Part shown: positions 1-9,070 of the stretch, one piece after another
Layout of the letters: each line of letters starts with the position of its first letter
How positions within the stretch are numbered: the first letter of the stretch is position 1
DNA from: Candidatus Heimdallarchaeota archaeon
GTDB lineage: Archaea > Asgardarchaeota > Heimdallarchaeia > JABLTI01
Direction of reading: 5' to 3'
NCBI GenBank assembly: GCA_018238155.1
Contig: JABCTZ010000046.1
Span: 186,001 to 250,000, forward strand
Length of the DNA stretch: 64,000 nucleotides
Notes under the pieces: generated by a model
What the model saw: only the letters and a program-made list of their open reading frames with translations
What the model was told of the DNA's origin: nothing
Databases searched by the model: none
Program-made: the position numbers and the translations under genes

Positions 1-141
1 GAAACTTCTACAACTTACGTTTCAACATTCATTGAGTCTACAACTGCAGCAGGATTTCCAATACTTGAGATTGCTTTTATCACAGCCATGTGTTTAGGAT
101 TATTACAGCATCTCCTGCGACGAAGAAGAGAATTAAATTGA
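1..141 (+). CDS. C-terminal end of a membrane-anchored surface protein (partial)
   Basis: Frame 1 is open from the first base and ends at TGA 139-141, giving the last 46 residues of a protein that begins outside the window. The visible part has a Ser/Thr-rich stalk, then a hydrophobic segment of about 20 residues, then an RRRR cluster and a short tail. This is the layout of a surface protein held by one C-terminal membrane helix with an inside-facing basic tail, as in many other proteins of this window. The catalytic or binding part is not visible, so no function can be given. Confidence 0.7.
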   Translation, partial: ETSTTYVSTFIESTTAAGFPILEIAFITAMCLGLLQHLLRRRRELN

Positions 142-203
142 ATATGTGTTTGAAGCAAATTAAATGCTTCATACAATTTTTCTGTTTTTTTAACTAAGAA
201 AAA

Positions 204-1319
204 TTACTTTTTGGATACTTTTGGTAAAGAAATTTCAAGGGTGTTATTTGAAGTACTTCCATCCGGTATAGAAACAAATCCATCATATGAACGTAGAATT
301 TCATTTACAACAAAAGGACCTAAACCTTGGAATGATTTTTCAGTTGTTGAACCTTTCATTTCTGAAGAACGAATAACATCCTTTTGATCATAAACCAATT
401 TTGCTTGAAATGAATTAAAAGTCATTTTCCAATATTCCTTTCCATCTAATTCGATTTCATCAAAAGCTATTTTCATTTTGATTTTAGGACTAGGACTATT
501 AAATAATGCTAATAATAGGATTTCTGAAATGAGGTGCGCGAGATTATTGTCAGCGTAAACATATTTGGGCTGGGTTAAATCAATCAAACATTCAAAATTT
601 TTGTTTCTATAATCTTCTTTTAGGCGATTGAGCACAGAATTAATCGTTTCATTCAAATCTTTACTTTCAAGTTGTTGGCCGTTTTTTATTATTTGGCATT
701 TCCGGATATTACGAGTTAATCGAGCATTTCTTCTTATTGATTCTTGGAATAATTGCAGAACTTTTGTCTGCTCTGAACTAGGATTAAGTTTTTGAATTTG
801 AACCATTGTTAACAGTAAAGATTGATTCAATTCATCAACATTGTTAATGAGTAGGTCATTGAGGAAGCGAATCTCATTGTTAGCAATTTCAATATCCTTG
901 AGGAATTTTCTATTTTGCGATTTAAGAGAAATTTTGTGGATAACTTCATCAAGAGTACTCAGAAGTTTATTTGAACTAACAGGTTTTTCAAGATAACCTG
1001 CAACTTCAAATTGCATTGACTTTATTGCTGAATCAATTGTCCCAAAACCAGTTATAATGATAAATTCTATGTCAGGGTTTATTGTTCTAAATTGCGAAAC
1101 TAAATCCATACCGTAAATATCAGGTAGATTTAGATCAATCATAGCAATATTGAAAGCCTCATCAGCAATGATTTGCTTTGCTTCTTCTCCAGTACCCACA
1201 CCAAAAACATTGGTAAAATTGTTTCTTTTAAGAACCTCCTCAAAAACATCACGAATATCAGCATCATCATCAATAATCAATATTTTAACTTCGGACCTTA
1301 TGAAACCATTCGAGCTCAT
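204..1319 (-). CDS. Response regulator receiver fused to a degenerate histidine-kinase-like region
   Basis: Residues 12-125 are a receiver (REC) domain: acidic DDD pocket at 17-19, phospho-acceptor Asp62 in IDLNLPD, Thr90 and Lys112. A helical linker follows. The C-terminal 150 residues resemble a histidine-kinase dimerisation and ATPase module, with an N-box-like helix and a GLGPFVVNEI stretch resembling the G2 box. The usual H-box histidine is not evident (the matching helix reads SLLLTMVQIQ) and the N-box asparagine seems replaced, so catalysis is doubtful. Asp phosphorylation may control a protein-binding module rather than DNA binding; no helix-turn-helix is seen. ATG start with GGATG eight bases upstream. 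It stands alone, divergent from the surface-protein pair. Confidence 0.8.
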   Translation of the reverse strand: MSSNGFIRSEVKILIIDDDADIRDVFEEVLKRNNFTNVFGVGTGEEAKQIIADEAFNIAMIDLNLPDIYGMDLVSQFRTINPDIEFIIITGFGTIDSAIKSMQFEVAGYLEKPVSSNKLLSTLDEVIHKISLKSQNRKFLKDIEIANNEIRFLNDLLINNVDELNQSLLLTMVQIQKLNPSSEQTKVLQLFQESIRRNARLTRNIRKCQIIKNGQQLESKDLNETINSVLNRLKEDYRNKNFECLIDLTQPKYVYADNNLAHLISEILLLALFNSPSPKIKMKIAFDEIELDGKEYWKMTFNSFQAKLVYDQKDVIRSSEMKGSTTEKSFQGLGPFVVNEILRSYDGFVSIPDGSTSNNTLEISLPKVSKK

Positions 1320-1670
1320 TTATGAACATCCTTGAATCTAGATATGTGAGTATAATAGCTTTGCTAGATATTATCAATTTCCTCTTTCATTTCGGAGAAG
1401 AAACTAATATCTTTTAACGCTATCTATTATTGGTTTTTAAAACTTAGTTTTATAGCAATTCTATAAACTTTCATTGTATCAATCAATAAAGTAAGTAACA
1501 AAATAATAAAAATAACAAATAGAAGAAAAAGATAAACTACTCATTAGAAAGTAAAAAAATTGACTTTTACTTTAGAATTTAAATGTCATTCAGTAAAGTT
1601 ATTAAATGAAAAGTTCGATAGCTAAATCATCAATAAGCGATTTAATCGCTCATTTGAGGATGAATAAAAA
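1320..1670. promoter_or_regulatory. Divergent intergenic region with two inverted repeats and a TATA box
   Basis: No gene is visible in these 351 bases between the minus-strand regulator and the plus-strand surface protein. A 9-bp perfect inverted repeat (AAAGTAAAA at 1548-1556, TTTTACTTT at 1565-1573) lies directly before a TATA-like TTTAAAT at 1578-1584. A second repeat, AGCGAT 1636-1641 with ATCGCT 1645-1650, lies in the predicted 5' leader. A Shine-Dalgarno GAGGATGA precedes the ATG at 1671. The repeats are seen directly; a role as operators is inferred. Confidence 0.5.
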
Positions 1671-2546
1671 ATGAAAAAATTAATGAAAATTACATTAGGA
1701 ATAGTAATTGCCAGTTTATTTATTGGAATGACCTTTGCTAAAGCAGATTTTTCTGTTACAACAGGTTTAGTAAATACTTACACAGTAAATGATTCTGAAT
1801 GGAATATTGTCTTTGATACAAATTCTAGTTCTGGAACAGGTTTTCAATTTGAAGACACACTTTTTGCAGAAGGAACTCAATTTACAGTCACTGTTGATGC
1901 ACAAACTAATACTACTGTAGATTATACAGTAAATGTTGGAGCTAAATCAGATACAAGTTCATATTCTGCCTTAGGCTTCGCTTTAGGTACAATATTGTTG
2001 TTAATCTTTCCAATATTAGTTTCAGCTGTAGTTCCAGATGGATCTTTTAATCAGACTGAAGCAGATATGGGATTAGGTTTAATGACATCAACATTTGTTG
2101 AACCTACCCTCGCAAATGAATTATTCTATCAATTTACTAATGAGACATTTGAAACAAGTATGTCAACCGGCATGTTAGGTACTGGATGGACTATTGATGA
2201 AATGGGTGGTACATTCGATAATGCTACGGATATAGCACTTTTCACATGGGTCTTTAATGGTAAATATGTAAATGCGACAACAAACACAGACGTTTCAGGC
2301 AAATATACCTACACCACAGCCTATGATCAAACAACAGGAGTAGTAATGGGAACCAGACTGGATTTCGATTACTCAGGGACAGTAGAAGGCTTAACATTTA
2401 AAATGGATTTCCTACAAGAAATTGAAATACTCGGTTATAATCTACCTGGTGGAGCTGGATTCATCAGTTTAGAGTGGTTCATTGTTCTTCCTGCTTTAAC
2501 CTTTGTTGGATTACTCGGTGCAGTAATTAAAAAAAGAAAACAATAA
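1671..2546 (+). CDS. Secreted, C-terminally anchored surface protein (paralog 1 of a tandem pair)
   Basis: The first 25 residues form a signal peptide (MKKLMKITLGIVIASLFIGM and on). The exported part is rich in Thr, Asn and acidic residues, with a central hydrophobic segment around 105-120. The C-terminus is one membrane helix (LEWFIVLPALTFVGLLGAVI) followed by KKRKQ. The whole length aligns with the next gene, sharing a VNTYxVNDSxW stretch, the SSSGTGFQFE stretch and a DYSGT stretch before the anchor, so the two are a tandem duplication. Function is unknown; a cell-surface or envelope role is inferred. GAGGATGA lies upstream, and a hairpin at 2560-2578 follows the stop. Confidence 0.8.
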   Translation: MKKLMKITLGIVIASLFIGMTFAKADFSVTTGLVNTYTVNDSEWNIVFDTNSSSGTGFQFEDTLFAEGTQFTVTVDAQTNTTVDYTVNVGAKSDTSSYSALGFALGTILLLIFPILVSAVVPDGSFNQTEADMGLGLMTSTFVEPTLANELFYQFTNETFETSMSTGMLGTGWTIDEMGGTFDNATDIALFTWVFNGKYVNATTNTDVSGKYTYTTAYDQTTGVVMGTRLDFDYSGTVEGLTFKMDFLQEIEILGYNLPGGAGFISLEWFIVLPALTFVGLLGAVIKKRKQ

Positions 2547-2559
2547 AACAGTAAATAAT

Positions 2560-2578
2560 GCGTGAAAAAAATTCACGC
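2560..2578 (+). terminator. Hairpin terminator after surface paralog 1
   Basis: GCGTGAA (2560-2566) pairs with TTCACGC (2572-2578) around an AAAAA loop and is followed by T-rich sequence. The rest of 2579-2888 holds only AT-rich DNA with a weak TATA-like AATATTTAATAAA near 2821-2833 for the next gene. Confidence 0.65.
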
Positions 2579-2888
2579 TTATTTTAATTTTTTTGAATTT
2601 TTAAGAGATTAGCAAATTTTGAAATTATTCAAATTATCAATTTTATTATTTTCTCATGTTTATTTTTCGTTTTTGTTATAATTACTATCCTCCAAGAATA
2701 AATAATCCAAGCTAAATTAAATAAATTAACAGTAATTTATTCGAAAATTCTAACTAGTTAATCAGAATTCAATGTAAAAAAATACTTTTGAGTACCACAA
2801 AGTGACTTGTTTTGCTGTAGAAATATTTAATAAAAAAATAACCATTTATTAATTATCAAGCTAAATGATATTTTGGGGAGCAAACAAT

Positions 2889-3827
2889 TTGAAAAAATTA
2901 TTTAATATTTCATTAACAATATTATTTGTCAGTCTTTTTCTTGGAATGTCCTTTGTTAAAGGAGATTATGCAGTATTAGTAGGTACAGTAAATACTTATG
3001 ATGTAAATGATTCTGCATGGGACTTTGTAAGTGGACCAAATTCTAGTTCTGGAACAGGTTTTCAATTTGAAGGTCAAAAGTTTGCAGTTGGAACTCAGGT
3101 ATCAGTAACTGTTGATGCAGCAGCTGTAGACCAAATTGATTATACTGTCGATGTTGGGATAAAATCTGATACCAGCACAACTTCCTCATTTGTTTTTCTA
3201 GAACTTGGACTTATGTTATTCTATCCAATATTACTTTCCAGTGTACTTCCAGATACTTGGAATCAAACTGAAATTGATTTAGGAACAAATTTGATGGAAA
3301 TATTCTTTGTTGATCCCACACAAGCAAATGATTTCTTCTATGATTTTACAAATACAACATTTGTTTCAAGCGAAATCTCAGACCTTGAATGGACTTTTAC
3401 TGAAATAGGGGGGACATTTGAAATTGATAATAACATAGCAGTTTTCGATTGGACTCTCAATGCTCAAAATAAGAATGCAACTGCAAATACAAACTTCTCA
3501 GGCACATACTCATTCATTTTTGCTTATGATGAAACTACAGGAGAAGTTATGGGACACAAAATAGATCTTGATTACTCAGGAACAACAAAAGGTTCATTAT
3601 TAGACTTAGATTTTCTTCAAGAAATCGAAATGTTCGATTATGATTTACCTTATGAAATAATTTCACCAGAACCAAATACAACTGAAACATTTTCAAGTGT
3701 AATAGTAGGTTTCGAATGGTTAATTACTATTCCTGCTTTGGCTTTAATGGGATCACTTAGTGCAATACTCAAAAGAGAAAGTATTAAAATGTTAGATCTG
3801 TGTGAAAAAGATTCACACAAATTCTAA
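2889..3827 (+). CDS. Secreted surface protein (paralog 2 of a tandem pair)
   Basis: Start taken as TTG 2889, eight bases after GGGGAG (2875-2880); this gives a signal peptide beginning MKKLFNISLTILFVSLFLGM that matches paralog 1. An ATG at 2865 is in frame but would add eight residues absent from the paralog. Similar blocks run throughout: VNTYDVNDSAW, SSSGTGFQFE, a mid-protein hydrophobic segment and a membrane anchor near the C-terminus. Unlike paralog 1, which stops after KKRKQ, this protein continues past KRES for about 13 residues, encoded in the terminator hairpin at 3799-3819. That suggests loss of an earlier stop codon. Function unknown. Confidence 0.8.
   Translation: MKKLFNISLTILFVSLFLGMSFVKGDYAVLVGTVNTYDVNDSAWDFVSGPNSSSGTGFQFEGQKFAVGTQVSVTVDAAAVDQIDYTVDVGIKSDTSTTSSFVFLELGLMLFYPILLSSVLPDTWNQTEIDLGTNLMEIFFVDPTQANDFFYDFTNTTFVSSEISDLEWTFTEIGGTFEIDNNIAVFDWTLNAQNKNATANTNFSGTYSFIFAYDETTGEVMGHKIDLDYSGTTKGSLLDLDFLQEIEMFDYDLPYEIISPEPNTTETFSSVIVGFEWLITIPALALMGSLSAILKRESIKMLDLCEKDSHKF
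3799..3819 (+). terminator. Hairpin overlapping the end of surface paralog 2
   Basis: TGTGTGAA (3799-3806) and TTCACACA (3812-3819) form an 8-bp stem with a 5-base loop, followed by AATTCTAATTTTTTT. It matches the hairpin after paralog 1 in shape and position, but here the reading frame of paralog 2 runs through it. Confidence 0.65.
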
Positions 3828-3843
3828 TTTTTTTATTAGAAAA

Positions 3844-4620
3844 ATGAGAATAGCTCATTCCAAATTCATTCATATTGAGTTTTTTTTTCAAAAGATTATC
3901 GAGTTTAACTTTAAAGATATAAAGATAAAAAATAATGATGTATCACTTATGTCAGATAAGAATGAGTATCACTTTATATGGTATGAAGGAAATGATAAAG
4001 AGAATATCTTTGGTATGAAAATTCTCGATATACGATCTTTTACACAAAATATGGTTACAACAACCAAGGACTCTAAAATCGCAGAAAACTTTGCTATCTT
4101 AGCAAAATCTAATGGTGAACAATATAAAGATAAGCTTCCAGAAAATCATACTACTATCAATTGTAATCTAAAATACTCTTGTAGAGGAATTGATACGGGT
4201 TCAATTTTTATTGCACCAGAAATGGAAACCAAATGGCATATATTCTATCATGATGATTTTTTCTTCTTTGTTCGAAGTTGGACTGGAGAGCTTGTTCACA
4301 GAGCTCACATCTCTTTTGAAAGCAATTCATTGATTATCCTGTCGATTGACTCCACTACAAATGAATTGAGATTTACTGACAGCGAACTGATAATTCGTGA
4401 AGTAGATTTCTTACTAAAATCTCATCTTTTTAGAATACTTACTCCTCATCCTGTTTCAAATGAAATGATTAAGGAAGATCCTCTTCGTATCGCAATTTCT
4501 TCTTTTAGTTTGTATGGCAAAAAAGCTTGCTATGCGAGTGCGGAAGATACAACTATTTTTACTTTTAAGAAATATATAGATATTGTACGGAGAACTCAAA
4601 ATAAAAAGGAATTTCAATAA
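3844..4620 (+). CDS. Hypothetical protein, soluble
   Basis: An open frame with ordinary local codon use, about 258 residues from ATG 3844. An upstream in-frame start at 3802 would overlap the previous gene and sit inside its terminator; ATG 3949 is another possible start. No signal peptide or membrane helix is seen. The middle has an aromatic/acidic stretch (WHIFYHDDFFFFVRSWTG), and the C-terminal third looks like alternating strands and helices. I do not recognise a family. It lies between the paralogous surface proteins and a secreted protease, but nothing shows a functional link. Confidence 0.65.
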   Translation: MRIAHSKFIHIEFFFQKIIEFNFKDIKIKNNDVSLMSDKNEYHFIWYEGNDKENIFGMKILDIRSFTQNMVTTTKDSKIAENFAILAKSNGEQYKDKLPENHTTINCNLKYSCRGIDTGSIFIAPEMETKWHIFYHDDFFFFVRSWTGELVHRAHISFESNSLIILSIDSTTNELRFTDSELIIREVDFLLKSHLFRILTPHPVSNEMIKEDPLRIAISSFSLYGKKACYASAEDTTIFTFKKYIDIVRRTQNKKEFQ

Positions 4621-4725
4621 AGTTTTGAACACCTAACCAAAAGAAACAATTTCTTTAAAAATAAGAGATTCTATTACTAAATAGTATTAAATTCAGCAAT
4701 AAAATTATCAATAAAAGTTAGAAAG

Positions 4726-4734
4726 TTTATATAA
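4726..4734 (+). promoter_or_regulatory. TATA box of the secreted protease gene
   Basis: TTTATATAA lies about 30 bases before the GTG at 4756 and 39 before the ATG at 4765. Archaeal transcription starts about 25 bases past the TATA box, so the mRNA probably has little or no leader. The only nearby Shine-Dalgarno-like string, GTGAGGG, is too close to the ATG. Confidence 0.5.
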
Positions 4735-4764
4735 TAAACAAAGAAACAGCTTTGAGTGAGGGCT

Positions 4765-7752
4765 ATGAAGAAAAATAAAATCTATTGTTCCATTATTCTA
4801 TTTGTGTTTTTAACAACAGGGATTATTCCATTTATCTCGATAGAAAGTATAAATAAAACGAATGTGCATGATACAATAATATCAAGTAAATTTGTATTAG
4901 ACCAAAATAACGATAAAATCGATGATGAATTATCATCAAAATTAACGAATACTAATTATCAAACGGTAGATTTTGTATTGAAATATTACAAGACTATAAA
5001 TTCCATTGAAAAGCAAAAACTAACTAAAATGGGAGCACAAATTCTTGGTAACTCATGGGATTTGGGTAGAAGAATACATATTTCTGCCAACAGAAAGATA
5101 CTAAACGATTTAGCAAAAAGACCGGAAATATCGATTATTACAACTTCTGAACAAAGATTGATAATGATTGCTATAGATGGAAATGATTTCAGCGATTTAC
5201 ATTATTTGAAAAAATATCCTAATGTAGAAATTTTTTGGAATGTAGGATGCGCACTCATCCCTTACTACTCGGGTGTTGAAAACGATATTGCTAATCTCGG
5301 TTCATTCAATATGATTGTTGATGCAACGGATATTTACCTTCAAACTACTTCTCTACCCGACTCTTCAGATGATTTTTCAATATCTACTTTAACTAATGCA
5401 AATACGATTAATGCCTCAGATCTTTGGTCATTAGGTTATGATGGTTCAGGGATAAAAATTGGCAATATTGATACAGGTATAAATGCTGCCCATGTTGATT
5501 TCACTGGAAGAATTATTGCTGCTCAAAGTTTTATTTTGACGATTTACGGTTATACCGCTAATGATACTACAACAGCTGACCCTGACGGTCATGGTTCCCA
5601 CACTTCTGGAATTATTGCTGGAAATGGAACAGGCAACCCCAGTTATATTGGCATTGCTCCTGATTGTGACATTTACTTTGCTAAGGTTGGTACTTCAGCC
5701 ACTCTTCCTTCTGTAATTGCAGCCTTAGATTGGTTGCTCGAACAAGGAGTTGAGGTAATTAATTTTAGCTATGGAGGAACAGACTCAGCAGGATTAGATA
5801 TTGCTGAGATGGCCTTTAGAAATGCAGTGAGAAACAAAGAGGTTTTATGTTCAATATCAGCAGGCAATAAAGGAAATGACGGTTATTACACTGCTAGCTC
5901 TCCCGGAACAACTGATGATGTAATTACAGTTGGAAATGCAAATGAGGGGATACCTTCCCCAACTATTGTTTCATCTAGTTCAAAAGGACCTACTGCAGAT
6001 AATCATATGAAACCGGATTTAATGGCTCCAGGTAGCAATATCAGATCATGTGCAAGAATTGGCAGTGGATATTTATCAAAAAGTGGAACTTCTATGGCAG
6101 CACCACAAGTAACGGGTTCAATAGCTTTACTAATTGAAGCTTGCAAAGATAATGGTATTGATTATAATCCCGGTTTACTTAAGAGTGCTCTAATGAAAAC
6201 AGCCACTTTTATCACCCCTGTGACAACAAGTACTATTCTCGCTCAAGGCAGAGGAGTAGTTAACGTTGGAGCAGCGTGGAATTATATTCTAAAGTCTGTG
6301 AAAGAAGGTACAACACCAATTGTTGGTGCTTGTAATCCAGTTCAAGAACCGATGTATTACTGGACATCTTTATTACAAGGGCAAATAGCAGAACAATATG
6401 TAACGTGTGTATCTCCTTTTAGCTCAAATTTATCCTTGGAAGTAAGCGGTAGTGTAGCAGCATTTGTTACAATTAATGAAGTTCCACAAGAATTTACTTC
6501 AATAGCAAAAGTAACTTTCAGAATTCCTATAGATACCTCACTGGGATCTTATACCGGTCTTTTTACTTTCAAATATAAAACATACACACTAGATACCGTA
6601 GCTATAGACCTTACAGTAACAGCAAGTAATGGACATCATATGCTGTTAAATTATCAAACAACAGATTACAGCATTGACCACATGTATCGCCAATATAGTG
6701 AATTTACAAAAGATATTCTAAATAATGAGTACGTTATTAGCGAGCAGAATATTACCTTAGATAATTCAGTACTTGAAGACTATGATGCTGTCTGGTTACC
6801 GGATCCGTTTAACTATAAATATCCTCTAAGTGAATATGATAATTATTCTACTGTAATTACAAATCCCAACTGGGTCTCAGGTGAAATCAATGCATTAACG
6901 GACTTTGTTGCAAATGGAGGGTCAGTTTTCCTTTGCTTTTTAGGTCAATTATGGAATCCAGAAGCAAGTGTGATTAAAAATACAAATATTACAGCCGTAA
7001 ACGAATTTACAGATTTATATGGTATACATGTTCGTAATACAACTTGGACAGGATCATCTACAATTGACGTTAATACTGTTACAGACCACCCACTAACAGT
7101 TGGTGTTGATGCGATAACTCACTTTGGAGGATCCTTAGAACTCTCAGGTGATGCAATTCAATTAACTGAACTCTCTTTTGGGTCTAACTATGCAACTTGT
7201 GCAAGCACACAGACAAGTAGTGGTGGACGAGTAATTGTCTTAACGACTAATTTTGTTCTAGATACAGATGGTTATTTGGATCGTTATTCAAGTAACACTC
7301 AAAACAATCAATTTGGTAAGAATTTAATTCGGTGGGCAACTGCAAAACACCGAATTGAGAAAGTAAGTGCTATTGAAGAAAATGGGGTAATAACCTTAAC
7401 TTACAATTATTTGCATGGTCCTGGTGCAGATTTTGGTGGGTTTGTTGAAACGCCAACGGAAGGACAAGTAGATCTAGAATGGATTGAAATATCTACTGAT
7501 GTTTGGCAAACAAAATATTATTCTTCAGAAATTGGCACTCATTATTTCAATCCAGAATGTGGTGCTTCAGGCATTGATGATTACGATTATATTGAGTTAT
7601 ATGCAACCCAAACAGCGACATCACCAAATCCTACAACAACAATAAGTCCTCCAACAACTGAAGAGATAGGAATAATTACACTATCAATAATAATGGGTGT
7701 TTTTGGACTTGCTTCATTCATTACAATTTTGAGAAAAAGAAAACTTAGTTAA
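4765..7752 (+). CDS. Secreted membrane-anchored subtilisin-like serine protease (S8)
   Basis: The N-terminus is a signal peptide, followed by a propeptide-like region to about residue 200. The S8 catalytic domain carries all three active-site motifs: Asp in GNIDTGIN, His in DPDGHGSHTSG and Ser in SGTSMAAPQ (residues 239, 279 and 446 counted from the in-frame GTG at 4756). AGNKGND supplies the oxyanion Asn. After residue about 520 come a beta-rich domain and then, around 630-870, a region resembling glutamine-amidotransferase-like folds (a strand, YDAVWLPDP, then GGSVFLCFLG). A Thr/Pro-rich stalk, one membrane helix and RKRKLS end the protein. It should cleave proteins outside the cell while tethered to the membrane. 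The start could also be GTG 4756. Confidence 0.93.
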   Translation: MKKNKIYCSIILFVFLTTGIIPFISIESINKTNVHDTIISSKFVLDQNNDKIDDELSSKLTNTNYQTVDFVLKYYKTINSIEKQKLTKMGAQILGNSWDLGRRIHISANRKILNDLAKRPEISIITTSEQRLIMIAIDGNDFSDLHYLKKYPNVEIFWNVGCALIPYYSGVENDIANLGSFNMIVDATDIYLQTTSLPDSSDDFSISTLTNANTINASDLWSLGYDGSGIKIGNIDTGINAAHVDFTGRIIAAQSFILTIYGYTANDTTTADPDGHGSHTSGIIAGNGTGNPSYIGIAPDCDIYFAKVGTSATLPSVIAALDWLLEQGVEVINFSYGGTDSAGLDIAEMAFRNAVRNKEVLCSISAGNKGNDGYYTASSPGTTDDVITVGNANEGIPSPTIVSSSSKGPTADNHMKPDLMAPGSNIRSCARIGSGYLSKSGTSMAAPQVTGSIALLIEACKDNGIDYNPGLLKSALMKTATFITPVTTSTILAQGRGVVNVGAAWNYILKSVKEGTTPIVGACNPVQEPMYYWTSLLQGQIAEQYVTCVSPFSSNLSLEVSGSVAAFVTINEVPQEFTSIAKVTFRIPIDTSLGSYTGLFTFKYKTYTLDTVAIDLTVTASNGHHMLLNYQTTDYSIDHMYRQYSEFTKDILNNEYVISEQNITLDNSVLEDYDAVWLPDPFNYKYPLSEYDNYSTVITNPNWVSGEINALTDFVANGGSVFLCFLGQLWNPEASVIKNTNITAVNEFTDLYGIHVRNTTWTGSSTIDVNTVTDHPLTVGVDAITHFGGSLELSGDAIQLTELSFGSNYATCASTQTSSGGRVIVLTTNFVLDTDGYLDRYSSNTQNNQFGKNLIRWATAKHRIEKVSAIEENGVITLTYNYLHGPGADFGGFVETPTEGQVDLEWIEISTDVWQTKYYSSEIGTHYFNPECGASGIDDYDYIELYATQTATSPNPTTTISPPTTEEIGIITLSIIMGVFGLASFITILRKRKLS

Positions 7753-7755
7753 TAT

Positions 7756-7779
7756 TTCTGAGAAATAACTTTCTCAGAA
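7756..7779 (+). terminator. Hairpin terminator after the protease gene
   Basis: TTCTGAGAAA (7756-7765) and TTTCTCAGAA (7770-7779) form a perfect 10-bp stem with a TAAC loop three bases after the protease stop, followed by T-rich DNA. Confidence 0.65.
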
Positions 7780-7932
7780 TTTCTTTCAACGATTACTAAT
7801 ATGATTCTTTCTTTCTGTTACGACAGTAAAAAAGAATAATTATTCCATGATAAAATTGGATTATGAATTAACTATATTTAGATGCATCAAGGTACTTGTG
7901 ATATATAGAAATGGCATGGAGAGAAAACAATA

Positions 7933-8235
7933 TTGGAAATCGGTTGCATAGATATTGTGGGTGAGAAGAATAAAGAATATTACCAGGGTACTATCCAATT
8001 TATTATTGCTAAATTACTCTTTCATACAAAGAAATTATTAGATATCGATCCAAAATTAACTAACTCTCTCTTAATAGTTGACAAACTTAAAAAACAAACT
8101 GTCGATAAAGAAACTATCAATTTCCTGAAAGATAATTTAAGGAACGAGATGGACAAACTTCTTGACCATGCGAGGATTAGACAAGCAAGCGCAACGGGTC
8201 GGTATGTATTAGCTCTTCTATACTATTCAGAATGA
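7933..8235 (+). CDS. Small helical protein of unknown function
   Basis: 100 residues, read from TTG 7933 because GGAGAG (7918-7923) lies nine bases upstream. The sequence is almost entirely predicted helix, with a DIDPKLTNSLLIVDKL segment and a C-terminal RQASATGRYVLALLYYSE helix. There is no signal peptide, cysteine cluster or membrane segment. I do not recognise a family; a small dimerising helical protein is possible. It has its own strong hairpin terminator at 8281-8307, so it is probably transcribed alone. Confidence 0.6.
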   Translation: MEIGCIDIVGEKNKEYYQGTIQFIIAKLLFHTKKLLDIDPKLTNSLLIVDKLKKQTVDKETINFLKDNLRNEMDKLLDHARIRQASATGRYVLALLYYSE

Positions 8236-8280
8236 ATATTCAAGCAAATATCTAAAATTTGAAATATTATAATTGAAAAT

Positions 8281-8307
8281 TATCTCTTGAACCGGTCTCA
8301 AGAGATA
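8281..8307 (+). terminator. Hairpin terminator after the small helical protein gene
   Basis: TATCTCTTGA (8281-8290) and TCAAGAGATA (8298-8307) form a perfect 10-bp stem with a 7-base ACCGGTC loop, followed by TTTTAATT. It is one of the strongest hairpins in the window. Confidence 0.7.
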
Positions 8308-8379
8308 TTTTAATTGAGATAGATTTTCTATTTCTCGACCTTCTATTCATTAATCTATTCTCAAAATTATTTTAGTAAG

Positions 8380-8398
8380 AATTAAACCAGACGAGAAC
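8380..8398 (+). repeat. Left copy of an imperfect 19-bp direct repeat flanking the toxin-antitoxin patch
   Basis: AATTAAACCAGACGAGAAC matches the segment at 9857-9875 in 15 of 19 positions in the same orientation. Together the copies bracket the toxin-antitoxin pair and the decayed DNA behind it. Confidence 0.4.
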
Positions 8399-8484
8399 CA
8401 GTTTACTCAAAAGTATAAAAACATAGAAGAGATTTAGAAGAGCATTTAAAATACAAGAATGCAATAATATAGTGAGGAAAAAGA

Positions 8485-8757
8485 ATGGTTATACATATAA
8501 CTAAAGAAGAAGTAAAAGAATATGAAAAACTAAAAATAATTTCAAAATTATCACTTGTAAATGAAAAATTAGGGGTGTTTGAAGGGAAATACAAATGTTC
8601 GTTTGAAGAATTTGAAAAGAAAATAAACACACAAAGAGAAGAGGATTTTGAAATGTGGGATGATTACATAGAATGGACAGCTTACGTTGAAACAAAGAAA
8701 ACACTTACAAAGAAAATGGCTGAAATAGACAATGTACAAGATATTAGAATTTCTTAA
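8485..8757 (+). CDS. Probable antitoxin partner of the TumE-like toxin
   Basis: 90 residues, acidic and helical, with the sequence KCSFEEFEKKI followed by EEDFEMWDDYIEW in the second half. Small proteins of this kind are known to me as the usual upstream partner of archaeal DUF6516/TumE-type toxins. The toxin frame begins inside its last codons (26-bp overlap), which implies translational coupling. ATG with GAGG about nine bases upstream; a TATA-like AAGTATAAAA lies near 8410. It should bind and neutralise the toxin and may repress the promoter. The family assignment rests on pattern memory and on gene order. Confidence 0.65.
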   Translation: MVIHITKEEVKEYEKLKIISKLSLVNEKLGVFEGKYKCSFEEFEKKINTQREEDFEMWDDYIEWTAYVETKKTLTKKMAEIDNVQDIRIS

Positions 8758-9070
8758 AACTTCACCAATTATTCAAGATTATGAAATATTGGATTTTGAA
8801 AGCGGAGAAAATTACTATTACATAAAAGGAAAAATCAACATCAAAAACAAAAGTACTCTTTTCTTCAGTCAACTTAGATCAGAAAATAAACACAGATATT
8901 CTTATCATTGGCAAACAAATGATGGAAAGCTAATAATAAGATGGGATAATGCACCACACCATAAACAACTGAAGACTTTTCCACATCACAAACACACACC
9001 AAAAATAGAAGAATCAGAAGAAATAACACTAGAAAAAATTCTAGAATATATTAAGAAAGAAATTGATTAA
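8732..9070 (+). CDS. TumE-like toxin (DUF6516 family)
   Basis: 112 residues. The family signature is clear: a beta-rich N-terminal half, then HRYSYHWQ, a short turn, IIRWDNAPHH and FPHHKH, ending in a helix (LEKILEYIKKEI). The conserved His, Trp and Asp residues are those of DUF6516, annotated as the toxin of TumE-type toxin-antitoxin systems; the target is not certain. The start ATG lies within the antitoxin gene. The pair sits in an accessory-looking patch followed by non-coding, decayed DNA and flanked by imperfect direct repeats, which fits a mobile or recently acquired module. Confidence 0.8.
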   Translation: MYKILEFLKTSPIIQDYEILDFESGENYYYIKGKINIKNKSTLFFSQLRSENKHRYSYHWQTNDGKLIIRWDNAPHHKQLKTFPHHKHTPKIEESEEITLEKILEYIKKEID

